DNA of 64,000 nt from Culex pipiens pallens (taxonomy: Eukaryota; Arthropoda; Insecta; Diptera; Culicidae): the NCBI RefSeq assembly GCF_016801865.2, contig NC_068938.1, positions 13,798,746 to 13,862,745 on the forward strand, in the 5' to 3' direction. This document shows, one piece after another, positions 20,618 to 32,199 of the stretch (positions are counted from its first letter, which is position 1; each line of letters starts with the position of its first letter). Position numbers and translations under genes: made by a program. The notes beneath the pieces are model-generated. The model was not told the origin of the DNA. It saw only the letters and a list, made by a program, of their open reading frames with translations, and did no database searches.

Positions 20618-20905
20618 TCTGATGCAAATTCACCACAAACTGATAAAAATTCGCCAAGCTTTGTTACCTTCGACTACTTCACAAGGTCTGTAGAAGTGTT
20701 TTCTAATGCGAACGATGCGTTGAACTGTTTAGCACAGGACAAAATCAAAAACATCAACGGATATTTATTGAAATTTTTCTAAACCCCCACTTGTTGTATC
20801 TCTCCATGTCGTATCACACTGATGAAACGGTTTTTGGGAAACTAATCACAGAATATTCACGATGCAAGAAAGCAACCTTTGAGTGGGTGTACGGTACGGC
20901 CGCAG
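20618..20905 (+). pseudogene. Frameshifted fragment of an ionotropic-receptor gene
   Basis: Two plus-strand frames together resemble the S1 region of the flanking IRs. The first (about 20660-20778) reads FDYFTRSVEVF..NDALNCLAQDKIKNINGYLL and ends in TAA. It corresponds to FNYFTQSLHTV..EDAICFLRSYKMKEISGY in the IR at 3541-1913. The second frame, shifted, (20782-20905) reads NPHLLYLSMSYHTDETVFGKL and then KATFEWVYG. It corresponds to NPHLVYLTPFGYKNESVFDKL..NATIVWVE in the IR at 30937-29306. Similarity stops on both sides; no TM or S2 remnant was found. It is a relic of a third family member on the opposite strand. Confidence 0.8.
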
Positions 20906-21555
20906 CAACTTTGGTGTCGACATTCACTCTTACTCTTATTTTGCATAGCATTTTGATTTTAATTTTGATATAAATAATAGTTTTTGGTTTAAAAATATCG
21001 TTTAAAAATGGATTTATTGATATCATCATCAAAATTTATATAAACCGATACAAACACTTTTTTCAAAGCCTTTTTTTATTCTCTTCAGTAAAATCACATT
21101 TAAAGTCAAGTTTATCAGTTCCCTTCCGTAGCCGCCGTGTAGGAGTACTTCTATTGTAGGATTTATGATGTAGGCATGTTAGCCTTGATTCTTTACATAT
21201 TTTCCCAAAGTGGCCTGACCAAAATTGGCGGGAATTTTTGCCAGTGAAATGAAATAAAATTAATTTAAAAAAAAACAAAGCAAAAAAAACATATCTGCGT
21301 GCAACTTACATTATTGAAGATGACAACGTCGTTAAAAAAAATCAAGAAATCAAATTGTGAGTGTGTTGGTGAAAAACGAAGCTTATGCATAAAATATTGT
21401 TTTCAAAATGTTCATTCACCAGCATGAAAAATTGCTGAGCAGATAATTAAACTGTAAAATTTTCCCGATAGGTAATCACAAATTACAAATTTACGGCATT
21501 TTTTTGTAATTCAGAATTACAAAAAATAAGAAATTTGAAAGGAAGACGTAATGCA
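20906..21555. other. Unassigned AT-rich DNA after the IR relic
   Basis: Contains an alternating TCTTACTCTTATTTT/TTTTGATTTTAATTTTGATA low-complexity run (about 20928-20972). No further IR homology seen. Confidence 0.35.
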
Positions 21556-21559
21556 GGAT

Positions 21560-21900
21560 AACGTAATTAGGGTCATTCTCCACCCACTCAAACAGAAAAT
21601 ATCCCAACCCCTCTTTGATTTGCGTAAAACTTTGTCCTAACGGGTAACTAAGGGGTGACGGTTACAAGCAAACCCATTATATTTATATTCAAATATATTT
21701 TTTTAATTGTCTGCTTTACAACTTTGTAGAACATTGGTACTCTCTAAAATTACAGTTGTACAAAATTTATATATGATATTTTTGTTCTAAATGAAAAAAC
21801 CCCTTCTGGGTTATTTCTGATTCCAAAAGAACATTAAATTTTCTATAAAATGACAGATCCCAAAAAGTTTTACAATCGAGTAACGAAAAATGGCAAATTT
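21560..21900. mobile_element. TGGGTAATT-family MITE, internally deleted
   Basis: Begins with the left-arm block (GGTCATTCTCC..CAACCCCTCTTTGATTTGCGT..AACTTTGTCCTAA). It jumps within about 90 bases to right-arm material (GGTTACAAGCAAACCCATTAT..TGTCTGCT..CTTTGTAGAACATTGGTACTCTC) and continues to ATAAAATGACA..AACGAAAAATGG. The arms are joined without the usual middle. Confidence 0.65.
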
Positions 21901-22596
21901 TGTAAAACTAGGGGAAATATACCATTTCCAATCGAACACCTATCTTCGTCATATGGAGAGTATGATGCTCGATTACAGCTCCAAAAATACTATTCAGGCT
22001 ATAAACTTGCCAGCAACAGCACCATCTCGAGTAAGCACGCAAATTTATGCCACTTACTGGCCAAAAATATCTAATTTTATGCACTTTTGATCATAATTTC
22101 TATTTTGCGAGACCATTTCTCATCCTTTTGGTGGCACACACATCCACACGCCAGATGAGAGGTTATCTGCAAAGTCGCCACCAATATCTTTTCACTTGCG
22201 CTAACGATTTCAAAGCGCTTATGATATAAAATTGCTTCCCACTACCGGCAACATGTTCTTTTGCCCATTAGTTAGTCACTCACTTGAAAAATAATCCCGA
22301 AACATGTAAATAATTAGCAAGCACCAGCAAAAAAACAAACGCGCCAAGTCTTTTGACGTTTGAATTTTGACGACCCATTCCAAACGAAGGCTGAAGAAAA
22401 CCGAGCGAGAAGCGAAGGCTAATAAAGAACAAAGGGTGGCCACCAACACCACCAACAGCGCCTGTTGGCGTGAGCCAGTGATGCCAGGAAATTTTTTCTA
22501 GAAATGATACTTTTCGTGAGTGTTCGCTTAAAATTTCATGAATTTTGGTAGCACTAAGCAGACCCAAAAGAGTGCTAGAAGAAAAAAAGAACTAAG
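21901..22596. other. Unassigned unique DNA
   Basis: Moderate GC, short chance frames only. A block near 22360-22490 contains CACCAACACCACCAACAGCG. Nothing recognisable. Confidence 0.35.
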
Positions 22597-22604
22597 CTGA
22601 AAAT
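22597..22604. repeat. Target-site duplication CTGAAAAT, left copy
   Basis: Perfect 8-bp match to 23354-23361, flanking the short hAT-like element. Confidence 0.9.
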
Positions 22605-23353
22605 CAGGGTTGCGAATGAGCGAGCGCTCACGGAAGGCTTGCTCGCTCCAGCTGGAGCGTGAGTTTTTATCAGGTAGCTCGTGCTCGCTCACGCTCACCG
22701 GAGCGTTTTGCGCTCACGTGAGCTGGTGAGCCAAAGTAGGTAGTTATTTTTTTTCATGTTGAAGCATCTGCCTGTTTGAAACGAAGTTTCTAGAACTATC
22801 TCAGCACAGGCAGCAAAAACAAACAAGAAAGTGGTCGAACAAACAAAAGTAGGCAATGAAATGGATTTGATCAGCGAACCGAAATTTACGTCTATTTAAA
22901 ACCTAGACATTTTCGAACAAGGAACAAAAAACTAATTTCATAATGTAAACATTCATTGACGTGAAGAGATGCACTGTATAATTTATGTATATTTTATTTA
23001 TTTTTAAATAATCTTTTAAACAGTTACAATCATCCTTATTCCAAAAATCTATTATAACTTGTAATTGAATATTTTCAGAGGTTTGATTGCGAAAGTGTTG
23101 AATAAAATCCACTTGTTGGAAGAAAAGAGTGGTGAAAAATATTGACAATTTATTTGATTTGAGTCAAAAGTGTTATTTCAACCCTTAGGAATTTTGAGGA
23201 ATATAGCGCGAGCGTGGAGCAAACGTGAGCAGAAAAAATCGGAGTAAACGTGAGCGCGGGCAAACGTGAGCTAGCTTGCGCAGCGCTCCTCCTCACGAAT
23301 GAGCGAAAAGTGAGCGCTCACGAGCGCGTGAGCGCGTGAGGAACGCAACACTG
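22605..23353. mobile_element. Non-autonomous hAT-type transposon, short copy
   Basis: A 749-bp relative of 4417-5867 with the same ends (CAGGGTTGCG and CGCAACACTG), the same GAGCG/CGCTCAC subterminal clusters and shared interior (GAAGCATCTGCCTGTTTGAA, CTCAGCACAGGCAG). About 700 bp present in the long copy is missing from the middle and right. Perfect 8-bp duplication CTGAAAAT. Confidence 0.9.
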
Positions 23354-23361
23354 CTGAAAAT
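23354..23361. repeat. Target-site duplication CTGAAAAT, right copy
   Basis: Perfect match to 22597-22604. Confidence 0.9.
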
Positions 23362-23629
23362 AGAAAAATGGGCGTGGACCAATGCACTCGACTGATTAGA
23401 ATGCATTTGGGATATATTTTGTTTAACGCTTGTAAAAGGAATAGCATAACTTCTAATAAAAGTGAAAATAAACAGAAATGTTCACAAAAAGTTGCTCTAC
23501 TCGTTGGTGTACTCGGTTTTAGTAAATTTCAAGGAACACTCCAGATTATCCAGCATCATTGAAACACGACCGCTTATTAGGCTTAAATGGGTATATTTTC
23601 CCTATTTTTTTATTTTTTTTTTTCGATGC

Positions 23630-23886
23630 AAAAAGCATTTTATTTAATTCGCCATCAAGTCGGGCGTCCAATTTTACATAAAAGTACATTTGACACCAAA
23701 TTTCGAAAGCATCACCATTTTAGGCTGCAAATTATTGAAAAACACGTTCTTTTTTGGCATGTTCAAAAATGGAAGGGGTCGTACCGCCCCTCAGTCTTCA
23801 GATGTCAAAAAACGGACCTCGAATTCGTGATCAGGGACACAGTTTACCCCTTAGGACAAAGTTTCACACAAATCGAAGAGGGGTCA
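23630..23886. mobile_element. TGGGTAATT-family MITE, right-arm fragment
   Basis: Matches the terminal ~250 bp of the right arm: GCCATCAAGTCGGGCGTC, CACCATTTTAGGCTGCAAATTATTGAAAAACA, GGAAGGGGTCGTACCGCCCCT and AATCGAAGAGGGGTC. It stops before the terminal GTGTGAGTTGG, so the end is lost. Confidence 0.75.
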
Positions 23887-24400
23887 AACTCAAAATATGT
23901 GTAATTCTGATTTACACAAGCAAACATCAGCTGTAAATAAGCTATCAACATAAAAAGAGAACCGAGAGCAGGGTTGCCAGGTTGTCAGATAAATCTGCGA
24001 ATGCAAGATTTTTCAAGTGTCAGCCAGAATAAAGATTCATCCTTCTCAGTGCCAGATTTTGCCAGATTTTTCACTTCAAGCCAATTTATGATAACTTTTC
24101 AATTAAAATTAGCGAATTCAATTGAATATAAAAAAGATAGAATGAGTTTTTCTTAGAGGGAATGTTAATTCAACATTTTTGATGTTATTATACCAATTAA
24201 ACCATCCCAATTATAATTTTTTTGACTTATTCATATTCTCCCTCTCCTTCACCATAGAGAACCCTAAATTGTATGCTTTCTTCTTGAGTTGAGCAAGCGA
24301 AGTCATTTTTTCAATTTTGTAGGTCAGTGTAATCTAATCAACAAAGAAATAGTTTTTAAAGTGTGAATGAACTAACAAACAAAAATGTATTATTTAGCAA
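23887..24400. other. Unassigned AT-rich DNA
   Basis: No supported feature. Confidence 0.35.
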
Positions 24401-26202
24401 TAAAATGTGTTTAAAGTATATCAAAACCTCATGCCTTTGTCTTCTATGAGGTCCACCCAAACAACACGTGCAGCTCTGAACCCCAAACTCAATCTGATGG
24501 AAATTTATATGAGCGTGGCTTTTCCCAGTAGCTTCCAATTTCTTGCATACGTTTAATTTTCCTCCAATGGTCCCCCAAATGAAAAAGGATGAAATTTTTC
24601 AAAACTTGCAGTTGGGTCCACCAGCCACACACGTGTGAGTGTGTGTGTGTGTGTGCCTTCATAAAACACTCAACTGGTTAAGCCCCTCTCTCAGTCTTCT
24701 GGCGGTGCAGGCAAAGCAGACTTTATTCTTTTGCCATACAATTGTGTGGAAACTTTCGCCCAACTCTCGAGAGTGAACAGAGCAAGATTTAACTTGTAAT
24801 AAAATAATGAATTTACGAGCCCAATAAAGTGTTCGCACAATTTTGCGGAAAATCCCACAATTGGCAGGTCCCGTAAAAGTCCCAGATGGGAACAACTTTT
24901 GGGCCACCCCTTCCTCTGGAAAATGAGGGGGGAAATTTGTCGCCAAATTGGGCGCGCTCGCTTTCCAATATGAGGCAGTGCTCAGTCAGCCAGTGATTCA
25001 TAAAAGTTGTATGCGTTGGTGGACGCGGAAGCTCGAAAATGTGCTTTCGATTCATTTTTTTTTTTTTTTCGAAAAAGTTATGGGAAAATAATTTATTCAC
25101 ACAGGCATTTCAACACATTATTTCACCCCTTCCTGGGGTGAACAGCAAAGATGTGAAACTTTTTTGGGATTTTTTCCGGGCTGGTGGGGGGAATCATAAA
25201 AATGAAATTCAACTTAAATGGTTTCAATTTCAACCCGCCCCATCTTCCGCGTCGAATCATCTTTATTAATAATTTTAAATACCCTTTTGGCGATGAGTTT
25301 GCTCGTAATTTCCTCCCCACAACCCAGCATTTAAATGTTGCCATATTGTGTAAAGGCACATGAGCTCGATTTTTCGTTTTTTTTTCCTGTCGCAATTGAA
25401 CCCAGTTTCGCGCTCTGCGCGAGGGCGTTGAAATATTAAATTCCCATAAATATGGGAAATTTAATTTGATTACTATAAATTATTGAAATTAAAATTAATT
25501 AAAAATATATGTTTCGAAAAATATCAATGAAAGCTCAATTATTTATTTTTCGGTGAGTAGCAATTATGTTCCCACTCCCACGCAGAGTTTCAGTTGGGAT
25601 TCAGTTTCATTTCCGATCGCCAGGCAGCATTCAATCACGGAAAATATTTTGCACAATTTTACTGCTGTCCCCCATCCCCCCACACAAAATAAAGAAAAAC
25701 ATCACACGAAACACACACTTTACACAGAGAGATATTTCGTCCCCCCGAGGGACTGTCTGATTAATGCAATTTTTAATTTTAACTGCACAATGTGAAACAC
25801 TATTTTAATTATTTTACCAACAATTACCCTGCAGCCATTTTCCCTCCACACATTTTCCCCCCAGAATTCATGTCAACCGTTTCAACAGCACAAACAAAAA
25901 AATCGAGAGCGATGCCTATCAATTTCAATATGAGCGAAAATTAAAAATTCATTAACAAATTTGATTAAAGTAATAATACCTTTGTCAGGGCTCGACTGTG
26001 TGACTGTGTTTGTGTGTGTGTTGCCGGCGGGCAATTAAACGTGGATGACATGTTTCATTCAAGCTCTGTCCGGTGTTTTTTTTTTTGTTCCATAATTAAT
26101 GTGCGGCGAAGGTGCTAATTAAAACTAGTTCTGTACTCATTAAAGGCTGGCTGGGTGTTCTCCTGTGATTATCCACTCGACAGGGGAGGTGTTATTCTTT
26201 AT
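24401..26202. other. GC-richer unique island with homeodomain-type sites and microsatellites
   Basis: Alternates unique GC-rich sequence with AT-rich runs of TAATTA/ATTAATTA sites (about 25440-25510, 25760-25815, 26090-26145). It has (TG)n tracts near 24634-24654 and 26000-26021, and C-rich runs near 25670. Short ORFs in several phases, none recognisable. It looks like conserved non-coding DNA; function is inference. Confidence 0.3.
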
Positions 26203-26206
26203 TATG
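26203..26206. repeat. 4-bp target duplication TATG, left
   Basis: Matches 27901-27904 on the other side of the foldback element. Confidence 0.7.
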
Positions 26207-27900
26207 GAGCAATTCCAGCTAAAATCAGGATTTTTTCTGGTACTTTTGTACCCGACCCTCTCGAATTTCAATGAAACTTTGTAGACATGTTATCCTAGGC
26301 CTATATAAGCCATTTTAGTTTATATGGAGTCAATATTACACGAAAATAACATTTGAGAAGAGCGTAAGTTATTTAAATATTTTTGTATTTTGCAATTTAA
26401 AAATTACTGTATCTCGAAGCCGTTGCATCGTATCAAAAAGTGGTCAAAGACAAACTTGTAGGAAATTGGACGGGATTTCTGAAAAAAATACACTGAAATT
26501 AAAATACACGCAACTTCTCTGATTTTTTTTGATTTTTAAGTTTAAAACTTAAATTTGGAGGGCATGTCTCGATTTTTTTTTGTTCAACTTTTTTGAGGAA
26601 ATAGCCTTAAATGTTACAAGAGACTGACGAAAAATGTATGTCTCTCTTTAAATAATACAAAAATCATTAACTAATACTGGTTTTTTTTAAGTGGTCTATA
26701 CGTCAAAACTTTTAAAAACCGATAGTGGGAATTTTACATAAAAGTCTCCATTGTGATTTCTAGCATCTATTTGATAGACTTGATTTTTCAGTTTCGTAAA
26801 TATTTTTACCGGAAAGCTTGACCAATTTCCCATAGCTTTGCCTTTGACAACTTTTTGATTTGACTCGTTTTAATATTTGCGTTAGCTTATTTACTATTCA
26901 AGTTTCTACCACACTGAAAAAAATCTGGAAAAAAATCTTTGAAAAGGTCCATTAAACCAAATTTCCAGTTTTTGCTTTTTGGGTGTTTTTAGAACCGCCT
27001 TGAGTCAGGGGCATTCAAAAACACCCAAAAAGCAAAAACTGAAAATTTGGTTTATTGGTCCTTTTCAAAAAAAAACTCCAGAAATGTTCTATTTTCAGTT
27101 ATGAGCATTGTAATTAAATTTATATCTGTAAGCCCATACATCCAATTGAAAAGCTGTCAAAGGCAAACTTATAAGGAATTGGACGAGCTTTTTGGTAAAA
27201 ATATTGACGAGACTGAAAAATTAAGTCTGTCACATTGTTATCGCCAAAAACCACAAAAATCCTATTTTGTCGATATTTTTATTTTTAAAACCGTTGTAAC
27301 TTCACAAGGTTTGGACATAGGACAATGGTAAATATGGAGACTTTTAAGTAAAATTGTCTGGGAAATCGATTCCCACTATCGGTTTTTAAAAATGTTGACG
27401 TTTAGACCACTTTTCAAAAAAACCATCCTAAGTAAATGATTTTTGTATTTTATTAGGAGAAACATACCATCCTGCATTTTTCGTCAGTCTTTTTGTAACA
27501 TCTTAGGCTATTTCCTCAAAAAAGTTTAACGAAAAAAAATCGTGACATCGCCTCCAAATTTAACTTTTAAGCTTAAAAATCAAAAAAAAACTCAAAGAAG
27601 TGGTGTGTATTATTATTTCAGTGTATTTTTTCAGAAAGCCCGTCCAATTTCCTACGAGTTTACCTTGAACAACTTTTTGATACGATGCAACGGCTTCGAA
27701 ATACAGTAATTTTTGAATTGCAAAATACATTTTTTTAAATAGCTTGCGCCCTTATCAAATGTTATTTTCGTGTAAAATTGGTTCCATATACACAAAAATG
27801 GCTTATATAGGCCTAGGATAACATGTCTTCAAAGTTGCATTGAAATCTGAGTCGGATACAAAAGTACCAGAATAATTCCTGATTTGAGCTGGAATTGCTC
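26207..27900. mobile_element. Long foldback MITE (GAGCAATTCC ends), copy 1
   Basis: A 1694-bp inverted-repeat element. Left end GAGCAATTCCAGCT, right end AGCTGGAATTGCTC. Blocks such as ACATGTTATCCTAGGCCTATATAAGCC on the left recur inverted on the right, and the arms meet near 26990-27040 around AAAACACCCAAAAAGC. Flanked by TATG on both sides. A diverged sister is at 36678-38704. No transposase frame; the 94-codon ORF inside is a by-product of arm sequence. Confidence 0.85.
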
Positions 27901-27904
27901 TATG

Positions 27905-28854
27905 GTGGAAAATTATTTAATGTTTTAAAGTGTTTTGTTCAGATTTTCGTTGAAATATGATTATCGCATTCATTCTTTTTTTACTTATCAATCACATGTT
28001 TTGATTTGAGCTGAACCAAGTCAAATAAAGATTTTTCGCATGATTTATCCTTGTAAAACATATTCTGGAATGAGTCATATAATGTCTTTGTACGTATTTT
28101 AAAAAAAGTTGTATTTTTCAAATTTCGCTATTTTTTTTTGTTTACTGAGTTGACATTGAAAGTTACTGTGTTTCTTAAAAATGTTAGCCTTAGAGTGAGC
28201 AAATAAAATTGATTCGATCAAATTGCGTAAGGTTTCAAATCTTTCAAATAATCAACAGTTAATTGTCTGTTAGATTGAGTTTATTGACATTTACTAAATT
28301 TATAAAATTGTGAAGCATTTAAAAAAAAACAAGCTTGATCATAATACATAAGAAATATAAATTTTTGAACTTTTATAATTTTATTCAAAAATTTTCCTTC
28401 GGATTTCAAGATCATATCTAGAGTGTTTTTTTTTTTATTTAAAGGACCTATAAACATATGAATCACAACAGTTCAAATGACCTTTTGAAAAAAATCTAGA
28501 TATGTTGAAGTGAATATTTGAAAATCAGTATCTTAATAAGAGATTTTCCGATCAATATGATGTCTTCGTTGTAGTTTATGAATAGAACTTTTTCAAAAAT
28601 ATAGACACGTGGAAAAGAAACTCCTTTTATACCATTTAACACTTTATTACCAAAATATGTTTGTTTAAACTGATTTAAAGGTAATATCTATCATGACAGA
28701 AAATGCTAGCCAAAGGACGCCATTATGTTACAGGACAGAAACTTTACTATTTACCTAATACATACATGAAAAAACTTTATTAAGTTGAAATTTTACGTTT
28801 ACTCAAAACAAATAATTCACACTCTTATGTTATACATATTTCAAATTCTTACAA
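27905..28854. other. Unassigned AT-rich DNA
   Basis: No supported feature. Confidence 0.4.
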
Positions 28855-29261
28855 TAAGGCCTTAAAAAAAATATTTTTCAGAGTTTATGTCAAACCCCCC
28901 CCCCCCCCCAAAAAAATCAGGGGGCAAAAATATTTTTTTTTCAAAAAACTTCAAAATTTCAATGAAGAAAAATCAATTGAAAACAATCGAAAATGCATTT
29001 TTCTGCATTGAAAATCATATTTAGCATGTTTGGCTGGATTAAAAATGTTTTGATTTTTTATGAAATTCCAATGCACCTTTTTTACGCAAACAATTCGTCT
29101 GTACTTCGATAAGATTGCAAAACAACTGGTGTATAATGCATTTTAAAACACTTTCAAATTCAAATGGAGTAACCATGGCTAGTAAATTCAATTTTTAAAG
29201 TTTTTAAATTTTTTCGCCCCACCCCCCTCGACTTTGGTCAGAATATTTGCAACGGCCTAAT
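28855..29261. mobile_element. Poly-C MITE, copy 2
   Basis: AAGGCCTT..AATATTTTTCAG left end, a C-tract of about 15 at 28895-28909, a second C-rich tract at about 29217-29228, and the right end AATATTTGCAACGGCCTAATT. Same layout as 18076-18518. It ends only about 45 bp from the stop codon of the IR gene, so it may supply or disrupt that gene's 3' UTR. Confidence 0.7.
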
Positions 29262-29305
29262 TGCGCAGTGAATATTTTTTTAAAAATTGTTCAGTTCTTA
29301 TTCCT

Positions 29306-30937
29306 TTACTTGTGCTTGAACTTTTTCAAAATCAAACATATTTTTTCACCACAAAACACTGCAAAACTCACCGTGAAACCACAAACCAGCAGCCACCAGA
29401 GAGAAATCAAATCATCAAACGTTAAAATTTGTATTTTTGAATGTTCTCTCAACTCGTGCGCCGTCGTTTCCAGCTCGACCCATTTATCCCACAATCCGGA
29501 CTCCATCATTCGACTGCTAATCAGCTTGAACAGTTCGGCGAAAGGTTGTTTGGTCGAAAATACGCTAGCCGAAATCCACCATCCAAATCGTTCGTTTAAA
29601 GTGTAAAAGTTTAGATTGGTTACGGTTTTGAACATTTTGCTGAACATTGTAGCTTCGGTACACGATATAATAGGGACACAGTTTTCATTTTGAGTGTTCA
29701 TTTTTGGCAACAAACCTGGATAAATGTCTTTGAATTGCAGTACCAAATGAGAAGTAGGTTCACAAAATCCATAATCCGATTCCTCAAAACTTACTAAATC
29801 TCGCAAATGAGGCTGGTGCTTGTTGTCGTTCATGAAGCTAATCATTTTTGCTAAATAAGCTTCGCCGATAAGGAAAAACAACCACGTGAACGCAATCAAA
29901 GCAAATCTTTCCACTCTGTTCAACTTATAGTCTTTAATATTGAGGCCAAAAAAATACGCTTCTAGAACATCTTGTCTAAAGTGTCGTTTCAGCAAATGAG
30001 TGGCTAAATATGCCACAACCAAGAATGCAAAGATAATAATCCATGTTCCAACATGGAACGGAACCATCAAATGTCGAAAATAAGCTCCGATGGGGAATTC
30101 ATACAGTAGAAAACAATATCCATCGAATGAAGGTAGCGGCACCTGCTCAAACTCACTTGACATGTTTTCCATTGGTATGAACGGGACTAAATTAAGGCCT
30201 CGGTTAAATACAGCGTTCAAATTCTTTTCTGGCCATTTTTCAACCCACACAATCGTTGCGTTCAGCTTGCTTGCATAAACTTTCACTAACTTATCAAAAA
30301 CGCTCTCGTTTTTGTATCCAAATGGAGTTAGATAAACCAAGTGTGGATTGTCGAGAATATTCAAATTATAACCTTTGGTATCACTAGTTTTGTCACTCAC
30401 TAAAAAGTCAATTGCTTCTTCAGCTGAAAAAAAATCTAGCTTTGTATTGGCAAAATAATCAATGCCCATGATTTTGAAATTGTTACAAGTACTGTAAAGA
30501 AGTAATGAATTTTCAATGCCATACGTGATGACACTTTTGAAGAAACTATGTTCAACTTCAGAAACGAGTTCTTCTTCAGTCACAACAACTAGATACCAAG
30601 CTGAACGATTCCACCACGGTCCTTTTGTTAGTGAATCCAGTAATTTTTCTAGTGGATTTGACTTGGCTAGGAAAATTACGACCAAGTCACATTTACGCTG
30701 AATTCTGTTCAAAACTTGTTCCTCATCCGTTGAAATTATAATTTTCGGAATGTTGAAACTACCACCATATTTCATGAAATTATTGAAAATAATGTCCTCA
30801 AACAAATCAGTTACCAAAAAAATTAGAGAAAGCTCAAGCTGGGCTGCTCTGAAAAGAATCAATCCTGCGATGTCATTCTCTGGCTCAAAGGGTTTTACTT
30901 TTCCGCAATTCACAATCAATAAAACTAGGTAAATCAT
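29306..30937 (-). CDS. Divergent ionotropic receptor, paralogue of the gene at 3541-1913
   Basis: A 543-aa single-exon frame with no in-frame ATG closer to the promoter. It has a hydrophobic signal peptide (MIYLVLLIVNCG), then S1, TM1 at about 293-313 (GTWIIIFAFLVVAYLATHLL), and a pore/TM2 at about 338-363 ending GEAYLAKMISFM. S2 has a cysteine trio with the same 28- and 6-residue spacing as the other IR, and LNERFGWWISASVFSTKQPF. TM3 is at about 511-532. By eye it is roughly 40% identical to its paralogue and colinear throughout. Expected to be a chemosensory cation channel subunit of dendritic membrane; ligand unknown. A CACAA|GTAAAG donor-like site overlaps the stop codon, but I found no coding acceptor downstream, so the frame probably ends here. 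A TATA box lies upstream at 31017-31007. Confidence 0.92.
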   Translation of the reverse strand: MIYLVLLIVNCGKVKPFEPENDIAGLILFRAAQLELSLIFLVTDLFEDIIFNNFMKYGGSFNIPKIIISTDEEQVLNRIQRKCDLVVIFLAKSNPLEKLLDSLTKGPWWNRSAWYLVVVTEEELVSEVEHSFFKSVITYGIENSLLLYSTCNNFKIMGIDYFANTKLDFFSAEEAIDFLVSDKTSDTKGYNLNILDNPHLVYLTPFGYKNESVFDKLVKVYASKLNATIVWVEKWPEKNLNAVFNRGLNLVPFIPMENMSSEFEQVPLPSFDGYCFLLYEFPIGAYFRHLMVPFHVGTWIIIFAFLVVAYLATHLLKRHFRQDVLEAYFFGLNIKDYKLNRVERFALIAFTWLFFLIGEAYLAKMISFMNDNKHQPHLRDLVSFEESDYGFCEPTSHLVLQFKDIYPGLLPKMNTQNENCVPIISCTEATMFSKMFKTVTNLNFYTLNERFGWWISASVFSTKQPFAELFKLISSRMMESGLWDKWVELETTAHELREHSKIQILTFDDLISLWWLLVCGFTVSFAVFCGEKICLILKKFKHK

Positions 30938-31006
30938 ACTGAATTCACCTGCACTTCTTTGGCCAAACTCAATTTAGGAACTAAGTTTTGACCCAGTGAT
31001 GACTCT

Positions 31007-31017
31007 CTATTTTATAG
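31007..31017 (-). promoter_or_regulatory. TATA box of the IR gene at 30937-29306
   Basis: CTATAAAATAG on the minus strand, about 70 bases before the start codon. A TCAAAA initiator-like site follows roughly 27 bases downstream, which would give a 5' UTR of about 40-50 nt. The spacing is as expected for a TATA-driven core promoter. The paralogue has no equivalent. Confidence 0.6.
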
Positions 31018-32199
31018 AGAAAGTTTTACTTTGTGCTTTTATTGAAATAAACACAATGTTTAATTTGTAACCAGTTATTATGGGAGAATGTATTGAATTG
31101 AATTGTTTCGATAACATCAATTACGATAACAGAATTTATTACAATAATACATTTTTAAAAGTTGAACAACTCATAAAATTGAACGTGTTTATTGATTTAA
31201 GTTTCAAAGTTTTTTAATTTTTTGGCCTTTTTTTACTAACTAATAAAAACATCAGCAAAACGTCCCTGTCGTGCTTATCGTACGTGCATTTTGAGCCAAA
31301 TCGAGTAAAGAACACCATTTGTGTAGCTCACAATGCCTCACTATTTGACATTCACAGATCCCCAAAGTTCGATTTCAATCCTAAGAAATTCAATAAAAAC
31401 CAAAAAACTTCGTGCGTTGTTGTGGCTCTTCATATGAAAGAAGTTTCGACCTTGTCGTGCAATATTGACACAGCTTGAAAATATGTAATATTACCATGTT
31501 TTTTTTACTTTGTTGCTCTTTAAAATCATAAATGGAAATCAATTCAATCAGCAACCACAATCGCGCCCCTTCCAGCCCCGGTGCGTGACTCGTGCTTGCT
31601 AAAGTGTGAATTTATGGTTGGACATATTTTGATTTTTTGATAACCATAACCCAGAAAGCCATTAACCACTAACCTAATCAATTGACTTGACCAAAAGAAA
31701 AAGTGGCAACTAGGGTGGTCCAGAGATCTCATTTTTTTCAAATCTATAATTTTTTGAGAAATATTTTATAATGTTGGATCTTAAGCCAATTGAAAAAGCT
31801 TGAATTTTCGTGAAAAAAAAAGTTGGTCCGTCGGAATATTGAAATATTTAAAAAAATATTATTTGCATTGAAAATTTTTTTTTTTTAGATAAAATTCAAT
31901 GTTTGCATATTTTGGGATGAAATATAAAAGAAAATATTTAATTTTAAATACGAACAATTATTTAAAATTTTAATTTACATTATTTGTGGGCTAAACATGT
32001 TTTTATTCATAATTTTAGAATGTGTGTCATAATTTTAAGCATAGATATCTAAAAATAGACACGGATAGACACGGAGATATTTTCAGGGAATGTAGTTGAG
32101 AGTGTGTACTTTCAGGTGCATTGTTCGGGTTTGCGCCAAAATGCGCCATTTTGAAAACATAGCAACTTGAAAATAGGCTCGAAACCACATAAAAATGGT
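31018..32199. other. Upstream region of the second IR and AT-rich DNA
   Basis: No ORF with recognisable product. No binding sites can be assigned with confidence beyond the TATA box next to it. Confidence 0.35.

Noticed and set aside
29262..29310. Extra exon for the second IR through the CACAA|GTAAAG donor-like site
   Set aside because: The sequence beyond is a MITE with no coding acceptor in phase; the stop codon is the simpler end.
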